Shown: piece after piece, positions 46,137 to 57,737 of the stretch
How positions within the stretch are numbered: the first letter of the stretch is position 1
Layout: the number at the start of each line of letters is the position of its first letter
Source: Batrachochytrium dendrobatidis JAM81
Taxonomy: Eukaryota; Chytridiomycota; Chytridiomycetes; Rhizophydiales
Direction of reading: 5' to 3'
DNA length: 64,000 nt
Assembly: GCF_000203795.2 (NCBI RefSeq)
Contig: NW_006281115.1
Location: 442,988 to 506,987, forward strand
Position numbers and translations under genes: made by a program
The notes under the pieces: model-generated
What the model saw: only the letters and a program-made list of their open reading frames with translations
Databases searched by the model: none
Told to the model about the DNA's origin: nothing

Positions 46137-48189
46137 TGATTGATTGTAATTTTACAATAATGAGTTGCAATGCCAGTCATATTCGTGCAATTAAATGAAT
46201 TAAATCAATCATGTCAATCATGACAGTGATTGTTGATTATATTAACTGATTGTGTACAATTGATTGATACAAGTGATATGGATGCATCATTCGGTGTTGT
46301 TGAATCAGATCATTGCTTGATTCTGTCAATGTGATCAAATGGATTACTACAAAACTGGACATGCTCAAGTTGAATCAAGTATTGAATCGAGTATTGGATT
46401 GATATTTACACACAACCACAATTACAACCACAATTGCAATCAGCACAGTCTGAATATTAGACATTTGAACATCACATATCGAGTCGTGGATAAATGCGAG
46501 TTGGCATATTGGACTGTTTTTGTAGTTTATTAATGATTTGATTCACGACTGTTTGAATTCAAGGCTCAATATGGATTACAACTGGATTGTCGTTGTTTCC
46601 ATTTGGTATGACAAATCTGTCAATGTGTTGATTAATTCCTAGTTCATTGTCCAATCCATTGATCAGTAATTGTCCAAATAAGTTGTATCCGAGTCGAGTT
46701 GTCAATCAGGATACCGTAACCTGACATCCAAACAATTATTCAAATGACTGTTGAAACCATCAATGATTGCCAGAATAAGCTTTACGACACGACTGCAATA
46801 ACCACCACAATCATGGTCAGGTTAGTATGTTGATCCGTTTACAAAGTTCCAATACTGCAACAGATTCAACATACTCTTGAAAATGCTGCACACCACATGA
46901 ATCCAGCAAACCCACTGATGAATTGAACCAATCAATTCATCAATGACATGACTCGATATTGGACATCGAGTTGCACACAGTTGGTAAAAAGTCACCGACA
47001 TGTCCAGATAGTCAAACCTTGACTACAGGTTGATATCATCACCCAACACACCAAATACAACACACAATCTGGACGACTACTGGATCATATTGTGGATATC
47101 AATCAACGTAGCTACTGGTTTCAAACAACCATGTACAATCATGTACAGTCATTACAGGACAATATGATACATTTCTGAATAGCATGTTGTAATCAACACG
47201 AGTGGAGTTGTGCAATAGACTTGTCATGGTTTACAATGGTTTGATATGAACATGATGACTCGGACTCTATTCAGTCGGATCAACTCGACTACAATTGGTC
47301 GTGTATATTATGATTAACACGAACAATTGTAGTTGAACTCGAATACAGATTGACTGTTGAATCACAATGCGTGGTATCAGCAACATGATGTGCTATATAG
47401 TGGAATGTATACGCTAACCTGACATGTGTCATGTAGTGTGTATTCGATCAATATGGGTATTAGCAATCAACAAGTCATACGATGTTTGTGTTCGAGTGAT
47501 GGAATGGAGTGGAATGAAATGAGTGCATCAATCCAGAATACGAATCAACCATGATATATGATCATAATGTGTGGTTGATACAACTATATAGTGACAATCG
47601 ATATTGATATATCTACAGTATACAATGCCAACACAACAGTTGCAAGTCATTGATCATCAATGTGACATTGTGGTTGCAACATGAATTGCATTGTATTGAT
47701 TCAGTTGATTGATTGAATTATTGAGTAATGTGTAGTGATGATTGATCGTGTCGAGTTGAATGTAAAACATCATTAAACCACGACATGTTTGAATCATGCC
47801 AACCACAACACATATTGATGATCATCCAACAACTGAATATCAGCTCAGTTGCATATAGTCTTGTTTAAACATGCATTTGTTCATATTTCAGCCCATTGAC
47901 CCTTTTTAGGGCAGATAGGGGTGGATAACTACACAATCAACCATATTATACTCGAATGCATAGTCAAGCAGTAGTTTGATCAAGATTGCGGGTGATCATA
48001 TAAGGAGTAACCCTTTAAAGTTGGATATTAATGTCAAATCACCATCAACCCTGACAATAAAGCCAATCCCTAAAGCGGTCATTCAAGGATCGTGCTTTTA
48101 ACACCATTTATTCAATGACAGATATAAATACGATCCAAATTGACCCATCAAATAGCAACCATTACAACTTGCTCAACCAAACCAATACA
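46137..48189. other. Long intergenic region, no gene seen
   Basis: Two kilobases rich in TTGAT/ATCAA and CAATC words, with only short ORFs lacking signals or domains. The last 200 bases are the promoter of the secreted gene at 48190. CCCTTTAAAGTTGG at 48011 and the shared block at 48059-48105 lie there. Confidence 0.55.
48059..48105 (+). promoter_or_regulatory. Shared promoter block, copy 4
   Basis: AAAGCCAATCCCTAAAGCGG then TCATTCAAGGATCGTGC and TTTTAACACC. It ends 84 bases before the ATG at 48190. Position and wording match copies 1 and 3, although this gene is far from them and on the other strand. Confidence 0.75.
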
Positions 48190-49047
48190 ATGAAACTATC
48201 GATTGCTTTGTCGTCAATCCTGCTTGTTTGCTCTGTTACTACAGCTAACCCAGTCAATCCCAGTGCAACTACAAGTGTTGAGCCTAGTTCTTCTACAGCT
48301 ATTTTCACTGCAACTGCAAGTACTTACCCTAACCCTTCGCCAGTTTCTATTGCACAGGCTAAAAAATTGGTTGATTTTAGTAAACTTTCAAAGAATGATA
48401 TGAATTTGATGGAAAAATATCTAAAAACAAGTGAAAATTATCAAGGGGCAAAGGAGGCGCTGGAGCTGGAAGAACCTAGAAAGCTTGCTCAAGAAGCGTT
48501 GGTAAAACGCCTATGTGAAAAATATATGGGATTGTTGGGTAAATATCATAGCAAAAGTGGTTTCATATATGGGATTAAAGCCGAATGGCTTAAACCAAAA
48601 CTCAATAAGGAAAAGAAAATTCTTTTGGAGCTTGAAAAAGTGTATCAGGATCTCCGTCTCAAGATTTTCGATTATAATTGGATATTGAATGACATTGGAA
48701 AAGAGCTTGCAAAGCGTCTGTTTGGAGATGGTCTGGATCAATCGTCAATTCATTCTTACATGATGTTTATAAAATCAAATCCCAGGTTTATTCAAAGCAT
48801 CCAAAGCACTCTTGGTCACATGCTAGGCCAGCAGCCAGGAACCGAGCAAGCCTCCACTAGTGGAACCCAAAGTCCATCACAACATCGTGAAAGTCCATCA
48901 TCCGGTACACATGAAGTTCCCAAATCTCCTCGTTCACAAAAAAAGTCTCGTTCTCGTGCAAAGAAAGCTTATTCCAAAATTAAGGGTGCATTTGGATCAA
49001 GTCCAAATCAAGACAATACAGATGATTACGAACCATTGCTTGATTGA
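48190..49047 (+). CDS. Secreted coiled-coil protein, family 1 member c
   Basis: Single exon, 285 residues from the inner ATG. An upstream in-frame ATG at 48115 would add 25 polar residues before the signal. Signal MKLSIALSSILLVCSVTTA, then NPVNPSATTS as in the family. Helical, charged mature region (KYLKTSENYQGAKEALELEE, KPKLNKEKKILLELEKVYQD). In place of the family FTxC motif it has NPRFIQSIQSTL, so the C-terminal cysteine is lost. Only one mature cysteine (KRLCEKY) remains. A C-terminal extension of about 75 residues, Ser/Pro/Gln then basic (RSQKKSRSRAKKAYSKIKG), is unique to this member and could act as a nuclear-localisation-like or membrane-binding tail. Confidence 0.85.
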   Translation: MKLSIALSSILLVCSVTTANPVNPSATTSVEPSSSTAIFTATASTYPNPSPVSIAQAKKLVDFSKLSKNDMNLMEKYLKTSENYQGAKEALELEEPRKLAQEALVKRLCEKYMGLLGKYHSKSGFIYGIKAEWLKPKLNKEKKILLELEKVYQDLRLKIFDYNWILNDIGKELAKRLFGDGLDQSSIHSYMMFIKSNPRFIQSIQSTLGHMLGQQPGTEQASTSGTQSPSQHRESPSSGTHEVPKSPRSQKKSRSRAKKAYSKIKGAFGSSPNQDNTDDYEPLLD

Positions 49048-49716
49048 TCCGAATGTTGATTTGAACTCATTCCAACTGATTCAATTGTATTTTTGTTTGA
49101 ATAAAATATAATACAATTGCTACTTGATATTATATCTGATCATTGTACAGTCTTGGTTGACATGATATCATATTGTACACATTGATGATGCTGACATGCA
49201 TGTGTGTATCGTGTCGATATGGTATTGCTTGCCATGTCGTATTGTGATAATCATGATATTTGCAGCAGTATACCATATTTCAACTGTTGATATCGCGCAT
49301 TCAGTATCGACATGATCATTCAGATATACAGTGATGGATTCCAACAATGCATACAATGATTGATACACTTGGAATGTGTATTCAATCCATACCATGTATT
49401 ACCAATACAATAGTATGCGTGATCATCGTGTATCAAACAACTACGATACACACTGGACTGATCCAACACATGCACGGCTTGAACATATCACACAATCAAA
49501 CATGAACACACCACATTAAAAATACATATAATATCAGTTTGTCACTAATGAATTGTATTCAGTCGAGTTTATTAAGAGTCTGTTTGTGACTCTTGACAGC
49601 GTGGTGGGTGTTTTGAGGTACAACTACTTGATTAGTTGTAGTTGATGATTATTAACACCAAGAGTCCTAACGTATATCATCCATGCAACAGATAACCAGT
49701 TTATTGATATATCTGT
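49048..49716. other. Intergenic between convergent genes
   Basis: No supported ORF. AATAAA-type signals occur just after the stop of the 48.2 kb gene (GAATAAAAT near 49099). Confidence 0.5.
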
Positions 49717-51361
49717 TTAGCCATCAAGTTGATCGTAGTCCATTTTTGGCCGCCTACTATCACGGATAGTACTACCAAATCGCGAAAATGATCTCCTAAG
49801 AGTGGATGCGAGATCTGGAATTGAAGTACTTGGTTCTTCAGGCAATCTAACAGCATGCATCAAATTCATAATCAGTATTAATCTACACATACACACATCA
49901 ATATCAAACAACTTACTGTGTTAATGGCCAGAGCACCTGATCATCATTTGAGATAGTAGGATATTCATTAGTTGCAGTTTCGCATCCACATCCAGGACCA
50001 AATCCAATGCGTTTATGTGTTCGATCAAATGTCAATTTAAGTCGGGTCATAAATGACATACCAAGAACTGCATAATCATTTGAACCAGCTGTTACAGTAA
50101 ACCAAACTATAATTCAACATGTATATTAGTCAGGTTAATCAAACAACACACATTGCATACAATTGCCAAATATTTACATTTTTCAGAATTTCTAATACTG
50201 ACTCTCTGCATATAGTCTCGAGGACCCAGTCTGATCTCTACAACTGAATCGCGATTGTCATCAGTTACGGGGTTTTCAGCAAACATTATAATTGTAAACG
50301 ACGGCATCCTACTCCAATCGATATCATACTTGTATCTGGCCATTAAGCGATTTTCTTTTAATCTGTTTTTAATCATTCTTTTGTCAAGATAATTGTTCCT
50401 AAATCCATTATATTTGATAGTGATCCCATCGCTATTAATAATGGCATCAATCAAAGCTTTTACGACTGCTTTAGGAAAACGCATATGTAAAAAGCATGTT
50501 TCCACACTCGAGTACAAAGTACGTCCGTCTTTTACCCTTTTTTGGAATTCCTCGGGCAGCTTCACTTTTTTGCCATTGACTAGTATATTCTTGATGTTGA
50601 CAGTATGACGATCGTTTGATGGTGAGCTTACCCATGCAACACTGCTTCCATCCGTTCCGCATTTTGGAGTTATATCCGTACTTCCTATATTAATGAAGCT
50701 ATCTGAAAGCATTTCATACGGACATAGTTGAATACTAATCTCGTTTCTAGGAATGACATTATTGCTGTACAAAGTATCCATTGCAGTGGTTTGTGAGTGA
50801 TGATTTGACAACGAGGAATAGGCAAATCCAAACATTCCCTGACCGAGTTTTCCACCAATACCAACCGAATCTGCCGATTGTCTTTCAGCTGCTACTACTG
50901 GTAAATTGATGTCAGTTATACTAGTACCCGGAATTGTCACAGTGGCTGTGGATGTAACTCCATTATACTCTTTGCCTTTGTACTTTATAGTAACGGGTTC
51001 CCCACTTGAAATACTTTGTATAGCTAAACCTATATCGTTGCTTGAACTAGGAAGTGGTACAACTATATCAGACATTGTTGAATCGACTTGTAAAGCCAAC
51101 TATTTTAAACAAGTATGAGATTGATTAAACGTGGTATTATTGATATCAAACCACAATACATGACATGATACATACATTGACTCCATCAACATTAAATTTA
51201 ATTGTGTAACATTTTGTGATGTCACCATCCAATTCAACGGGTGATCGTTTTGACAGCCTATTTCTGGATTGACTGGCACTTTCAAAAGGTGATTCTAATG
51301 CAATTTGAACTGCAGCAACTGCCTGTAGCGCAAGTATAACGCATTCTAGAGTGATCAACAT
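49717..51361 (-). CDS. Secreted pepsin-fold protein 2 with altered catalytic motifs
   Basis: Four exons, 51176-51361, 50178-51099, 49917-50106 and 49717-49846, encode 475 residues. Signal peptide MLITLECVILALQAVAA and a propeptide ending NRLSKR. The pepsin fold is recognisable: GKLGQGMFGFAYSSLSNH, AVLGMSFMTRLKLTFDR, KRIGFGPGCGCE. The first catalytic region is QVDSTMSDIVVPL (D68; D-S-T in place of D-T-G). At the second catalytic position the sequence is SSVETCFLHMRF, with Glu262 in place of the catalytic aspartate and Cys for the glycine two residues on. It is therefore very unlikely to be an active aspartic peptidase. It shares intron positions and the unusual CGC(D/E)T tail with the paralog at 29.3 kb, but has a longer basic C-terminus. 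Confidence 0.85.
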
Positions 51362-52709
51362 TGTATCGAGTAGTGTGATGAAAATGGTTTGAATCTAGTA
51401 CATGACTGCCGTTTTATAATGACGGCAGCTTTGAGGGTGACAATCAGCACCTTTCAAATGGATATTCAGAAAACACAAATACGTCGTGTAGGGTGAGCAA
51501 ACCCAGAAACACCCTGTAGGGAGAATCAATATATAAGCATTGCTGTTAGTGTATAATCAATTTCAGTAGTATGCTACGTTGACCTCTCCAATTGCAGTGG
51601 TGTGTTCAGTGATCAGATGGTGTCAGGTTGTTACCCTGATTATGGATAGTTATCATCACACATACAATCCATTACTACAACGTATACTGTCACTGTATAC
51701 CAAATACTTGACTGATTGTCCAATTGGTCATGTTTTGGATCACTCGGACACAACAGCATCAAACAGCCTGTTGTTGCAGTATTTCAAAACCATGACTTTT
51801 CCGTTGGTATGACTGCACGATCATTTTAGGTCAATGTAGACTGTATACATCAAACACTGCTGATTGTGTCACAACATGATCAACATCAAACTCGGCAATC
51901 TGTCGCTGCTACACTGAATGAGTGACGTTGTACTATAATCAAATTGGAGATTGGCAGGTCGTTCAACAAACTGGCCGTGTCAACAGGTCAGATTGTCATC
52001 GTGGTACATGAACCACAATGGATGATCATGTCATTCAAATCAACACACAATCTACTGATATATGCAAAACAACACCACCAATACAATCCAAATCAAACCC
52101 AATCACAAACGTGGTGTTGAATCCAATGCATGCGAGTACTTTTAAACACATGATACACACTGATGGTGATGGTTGCTGACAGTCACATTGCAGTGTACAT
52201 GTCCAATAGTGTCCACTGTCATGTCGATTGTTGCTATCCGTGATATCCAACTGTACTTGTATTCACCAAATGTGCACAACATCTAGGGCTGACTGCCAGA
52301 TGCTCTCATGTTTGGCATACAACTAGTCACCATCAGACCAAGCGTATACGCTAGTACAGCGCCATGAATCTATTGTCAAGTGGTTTCGATTTTATTCTGG
52401 CGCGTTGAGGGTTGGATGTGTACCAGACACAATGTTGCGGATATAACTGAACTATAACAGGATAATATCATGCATAATGGTACGGTCTGGATCTGTTTGG
52501 TAGATATGCAACCATATATATGACAGCCCAATCCGTCCTTTATCACGGGTTGGTTTTAGAAATGTCTGTTATTTTGGTTGATACATGTTTCTTGCATAGA
52601 TTTACAGTATTGTGTGTATTTAGTCTGATTCCATTGTAAACAGTCTGGTTGATTACCCATTCACTGCTAATAACCCGTTTGTACAACATAATCGATCATT
52701 TGCTCAGTA
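51362..52709. other. Intergenic; TATA box of pepsin-like gene 2
   Basis: On the minus strand TATAAAA (forward 51412-51418) lies about 51 bases before the ATG at 51361. The rest of the region has no supported gene. Confidence 0.5.
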
Positions 52710-55225
52710 TCGAGTATTTCCAAATATAAACTTGAATGAAAAGTCTTGCCACAATACTGATCAACTGTATTACTGTTCACACTATGGTATTATTGATGTA
52801 TTGGAATATTTGGTGTTCAGATACACAATGATAGTGGTAGTACAAATCATGGCAGTTGTACAAACCAAACGTGATTAAAGCCAATAATAATGTCAGACAA
52901 GATTGGATAATGAATTAGCGTGTAAATCATCAACATTGACCAAGATTGATTGAAATGGTGAGATTGAGTTGGATGGTAATGAACACAACACATGTGTATA
53001 CAGAGCTGTATTGACAACATTGACAGACAAACACAATACATGAATGTGGGTTCAAACTTGGTGATCGTACAATGTATGATTACTAAAAGTGCAAAGTGTA
53101 GATTCAACACTATAGTATGATTATGTGTCATATGATGATCGTTGTATTTGGAACAATCAATGCAGTCAATGCGTAGTAACCATTGCATATTGGAATGTAT
53201 AATACAATCATTGTATGATGAATACTGGAGTGATCCATTTGACATGAATATGGTTGTAGAAGCAAAGCGTTTGCGGTTATACAACACTCATGAAGGGTGT
53301 GCTTTTCAATATACCTGATCAAAGGGTCATAAAAGCATCATCCAATCGACATGATCATCAAATTGATCAATATGATATTGTGATTAGGGAGCAGCATACT
53401 ATCTAGTTTGATAGTTGCACACTACAAGCAATCAAGTAACCCTGTGTCATTGGTTAATCTAGAAGGGTTGGTTTACTATACAAAAATACAATCAATTACA
53501 TTCAGTCCTATAATTGACACCAATCTCGACACTACTTTTGTATTAATTGTTTAAATACATTGACCAATCTGATGAAATTGGTTGATATTTTATTCGTACT
53601 GACCGCGGCAGCAACTGCCAATGCAATATTGATACCGACTGGTAACGATGGTTCACCACAAGCATCAAGTACTTCTAGTCAAGTGTCTGGCCCAACCAAC
53701 GAGCCTATTCCACAAATTCCCGACGAAGACTGGCAAGAAATAATGGATGAAATTAATTCAAGCATTCTTGACAAAGACTGGCAAAACATATTTGATCCGA
53801 TTGATTCAGACCAAGATTGGCAAAATACAGTAGATCAACCCAGTTCAAGCACTTTCAGTCAAGTGTCTGGTCCAATTGATAAACCTGATTCAAATATTTA
53901 TAACCAAGACCAGCAACAATCAATGGATCAACCCAGTCCAAGTACTTCCAAACGAGGTCGAAAACGGCCAATTGATGAACCCGGTTCAAGCACTTCCAAA
54001 CAAAGTCGGAAACAATTGATGGATCAACCCAGTCCGAGTGCTTCCAAACAAAGTTGGAAACAATCAACTGATGAACACAATACAGGAATTCCCGACAAAA
54101 ACCAGCAATACTCAACAGATAAAGTCAATTCAAACACTTTTGAAAACTGGCATAAACTGTTTGATATAGCTGATCCAAGTACTTTCAGTCAAGACCAACA
54201 ACATTCAATGGATCAATCCGATTTAAACACTTCTAATAAATATTGGAAATTCATAATGAATGAAATCAGTGTAAGCATTTCCAATGAAGACTGGCAAGAA
54301 ATAATTGATGCAGTCAGTTCAAAAGTTTATACCCAAGACCAACAACAATCAACGGATACAATTGATTCAAGCATTTTTGACGAAAACTGGCATGAGTTGT
54401 TTGATATAGCTGATCCAAGCACTTCTAGTCAAGCGTCTGGTTCAACTAATGAACCCAGTTCAAGTACTCCAAAACGAGGTCGGAAACGGCCAATCAATGA
54501 AATCAGTTCAGGCACTTCCAGTCAAGCGTCTGGTTTAACCAATGAGCCCAGTCCAAGCACTTTCAGTCAAGACCAACAACAACCAATGGACGAAGATGAG
54601 TCTGCTAATACTGGGTCGAATCAAGTAGCTGGATTAAGTGGAAGATATCAGAGAACCTTTGATCGTATAAAGAAAAGGCTTGAATTGTCTAAAGTAATAC
54701 AAAAGAAAAAACTCAAAGAATATCGTGATTATGCAACCCTTAGATTCAGACAATGGCTAGCGTTACAAAAAGGGGAAGAAATATCAGGATCAAGGCACGA
54801 TCCAAAAATTGAAAGGAAATTGAAACAAGAGTATGATCAGGAAACCAAAAAAGTATACGGTATCAGACGAGACTTTAAAAGGTTTATGAAAAGGCATGGT
54901 TTGAAATTCGAAGAGCCAAGCTCAGATTCAGATTGATGTGTCGATGAATTTGATTTTGATTTTGAATAAATTTAAACTTTCTGATGCGTTGGTATTTGTC
55001 GAGTATTGTGAATGGGTCAACAACCATATCATTGATTGTGTATTGTGTTGGGTATTACATCAACAGTTAATGGATTGTTGATTGATACATTGACATGGCT
55101 TGTTCCATATACATCAATGACCTGATAACAACCAGTGTTGATTGTAACTATCAGTCATACTTGCAATCACTTGTCAGTTGTATGATTGCATGATATCACC
55201 GACTGACCATGTTGTGTATTGTACA
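52710..55225 (+). repeat. Inverted segmental duplication, copy B
   Basis: Contains the secreted gene at 53572 with matching 5' and 3' flanks in reverse orientation to copy A at 40590-42480. Homology is clear for about 0.85 kb upstream of the ATG and about 0.27 kb downstream of the stop. The size difference is mostly due to the longer repeat region of the gene. Confidence 0.8.
53572..54936 (+). CDS. Secreted repeat-rich protein, family 2 member b
   Basis: Single exon, 454 residues. The ATG at 53572 gives the signal peptide MKLVDILFVLTAAATANAIL, nearly the same as its paralog at 40.9 kb. Residues about 25-345 consist of imperfect repeats of 15-20 residues mixing the units SQVSGP(T/I)xxP, STSKxxRKxxxDxP, DEDWQEIMDxI and NWHELFDIADPST. 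The C-terminal 100 residues are the conserved helical block (RYQRTFDRIKKRLELSKVIQ, ERKLKQEYDQETKKVYGIRR) ending KRHGLKFEEPSSDSD. There is no cysteine in the mature protein. The repeat expansion relative to the paralog suggests unit gain by slippage or unequal exchange. No known domain. Confidence 0.85.
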   Translation: MKLVDILFVLTAAATANAILIPTGNDGSPQASSTSSQVSGPTNEPIPQIPDEDWQEIMDEINSSILDKDWQNIFDPIDSDQDWQNTVDQPSSSTFSQVSGPIDKPDSNIYNQDQQQSMDQPSPSTSKRGRKRPIDEPGSSTSKQSRKQLMDQPSPSASKQSWKQSTDEHNTGIPDKNQQYSTDKVNSNTFENWHKLFDIADPSTFSQDQQHSMDQSDLNTSNKYWKFIMNEISVSISNEDWQEIIDAVSSKVYTQDQQQSTDTIDSSIFDENWHELFDIADPSTSSQASGSTNEPSSSTPKRGRKRPINEISSGTSSQASGLTNEPSPSTFSQDQQQPMDEDESANTGSNQVAGLSGRYQRTFDRIKKRLELSKVIQKKKLKEYRDYATLRFRQWLALQKGEEISGSRHDPKIERKLKQEYDQETKKVYGIRRDFKRFMKRHGLKFEEPSSDSD

Positions 55226-57737
55226 ACAAACGGAGCAATACACTTGTTCAAAGTCTGTCACAAGCAAAATGTGTTTGTCATGTCACTGTCAATGTTGGAA
55301 ATCACAACATACAATGTTTGATTGAAGGATTTAACACCCCATTACAAAACATCATTGCCTTTTATCAAGAATATACTAAAACTAACCAATACGTTAATGC
55401 CTTGCAAGATATTGTGTTTGACTACAATCACATCCATCATTGTGCAGTTGGTGATATTGCTGAATCAAGATATGAAAGTGATCCATCAAGTGGTTCAATT
55501 AAAACAAACACTGCAAACCATTCAATCAATGTTGGAAATTGTGTTGGAATACTGACCAGACAAAATTTTGAGTAAAATACAAGTCAATATACAGTAATGC
55601 TGTGTATACTATGTATACTGTGGTTAGTGGAAATGATTACTCGTATCCAATTTCAGATGATGATCAAATAATTCAGACTTGCAAGTATTATGAATTTGAA
55701 CACATCCAAATTGCTGAAACGTTTGTTACTGAATCTAGAAACCCAGATCCAACAATGACAAATAAGCAGTGTCAGAACATAAATCAATTGGATGCATTAT
55801 CAACAATTAATGAACATGAAAACAACAAAACATATGACAGGACATTTCAAACAACTTGTTTTCTAGAGCAACTATAAATGCCATTCATTGACTCGATCAA
55901 AAACTACAACAATTACTTGCAATGCATCAAAATTTGGCATACATATTTGACATCCATATCCAGTTCAACAACAGAAAGCGTCAAACAAGTGGTATCATGA
56001 TTACTATTCACAAAACAAGCAAATTGGACAACAGCGCTGTCGCAACTATTATGCTTTAAACTCGGAATCAGAAACGATGCAACTGAAAAAAGTACACAAA
56101 GTCGACGAGTATAGTTTATTGAATCATTCAACATCAATATCGTGTACTTGAAAATCAATGACATCAATTCCACCATCTACCAGAAACATGTTTGTTGCGG
56201 TGTGTTATTTGATGTGAATTTTGCACCAGTATGTTCATGTCTGATACAATTCATGGCTGTTATTGGACTTTGTACGACTGAACCATTGTTCAAATGTGAT
56301 GATGTTTATGCCACTGTTGTAAATCGAATGGGTGCATATTGAAATACACGATATTGTTGTAATAGATTGTAGTATGTCTTGTATGCAAAATACGACAATC
56401 TCTCGAGTTTGAATTCATTGTAAATATACACCAGACATTCATCAAACTGAACCTTTTAGTATTTTTGCTTGCTTGAAATAGCTCCAGCAAACAAACAAGC
56501 GTTTATGCAATGCACATTGTGTATGCTACACCAACAACATCATTGATGGTCAATACACACAAGTATTGTTGATGTACACTTTGAGTTCCAAGACTGTATT
56601 TTTTGTAGCGGGAAAGTCGTGGGAAAGCTGCACATTGAGTTGCACTGTTTTGAGTTCCACTTTAAACATCTGGTCAGCAATCGGTTCATACTTTTGACAA
56701 ACTCATGTATGAATGATGGTTTATCAGTGTTTTTATCAAGACACGGTAAATTGGTTCATGATCAATGATTTGAGTTGGTTTCAATGTTACTGCATTGATG
56801 ACATTGAGTGCATCTGAAACAGCAACATCATCACTTAATTCGAGTTTCAAACAATAATTATTGACTGTGTTGGTCAACCTGCAGATTCACTGCTATTGTA
56901 TTCAGACTCTGTAGCAAGACTTTCTGTGTGATGAAACAGCATCTGAAACTGCACCAATCGTTTGATTTCCAGTAATATGAGCATCGTCCATAATAATATC
57001 ATCAGCGGTTTGTGGTTCAGCATTTAACATTATACGAATCCAGTGAATATGTTGATTGTAGGTTTGTAAACAGAGACTACAAGCCAGCAGTGACATCGTT
57101 TGCAGACTTTTGATTTTGAAAGCATTCATAATTTCTGATGTGTTACTATCATACAGCAAGGCACATTGCAGTTGCTCAATTTGTCGACTTTTATTGGCAA
57201 CCTATTATGTACCAGCCACAAATCTGATATTGCAGACTTGTAGATGCTTAAAAATGGGGTTTCAAATTGACTTTTGAATTTGAGGATCGTGGACATATGA
57301 TGGCATATTGATGGCTGTCATTATTGGCAAGTGTGTTGCAGTTGATTGAAGATGTGATGGAATGAATCAATATTCGATTGTGTTGTTTATTAACAAGTGA
57401 GTGAGTGTGTTCATAAAATAGGAGACAAGAAAGTCATGTGAATCCCAGTTCAAACGTCATTGTTGATGGTTTTTGATTGTTAAACTATTCAGAAATGTCT
57501 CACATTCACACACTACTAATGTCTCACACAATGCAAGTCAACACTCTCACACTAGTAATGTCTCACATTAATGAGACATTAATTCTGGTGTAAATCTGAC
57601 TAATTTCCAAATATTTAAATCGTGTGAATTGTCTTGAAATATCCCAAAATTTTGTTATTTTGACTCGATTAAAAAGTCGATTTTTGTTTTACAATTTGAC
57701 AAATAAATTGCTTTTTTACTCTTTTTCTTTTCATAAA
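55226..57737. other. Intergenic with possible gene remnants
   Basis: ORFs at 55219-55575 (+), 55602-55877 (+), 56686-56877 (-) and 56902-57159 (-) have no signal, domain or splice support. They could be decayed pieces of a gene, but I cannot show it. Near 57490-57590 three AATGTCTCAC words and an inverted copy sit upstream of the CRN gene. Confidence 0.4.
57490..57592 (+). repeat. AATGTCTCAC repeats with a palindrome
   Basis: AATGTCTCACA or close variants occur three times at about 20-45 base spacing. The last is followed by its own inverse to make AATGTCTCACATTAATGAGACATT-like dyad symmetry. It lies about 150-250 bases before the CRN start, so it may be regulatory. Confidence 0.6.

Noticed and set aside
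51579..51812. Plus-strand ORF of 77 codons near the pepsin-like gene 2
   Set aside because: No motif or homology that I recognise, and it lies in low-complexity intergenic DNA.
55219..55877. Two plus-strand ORFs after the family 2 gene
   Set aside because: Different frames, no signal or domain, and I could not find a splice that joins them; kept only as possible remnants.
56686..57159. Two minus-strand ORFs upstream of the CRN gene
   Set aside because: No recognisable protein and no good splice join; could be decayed but unsupported.
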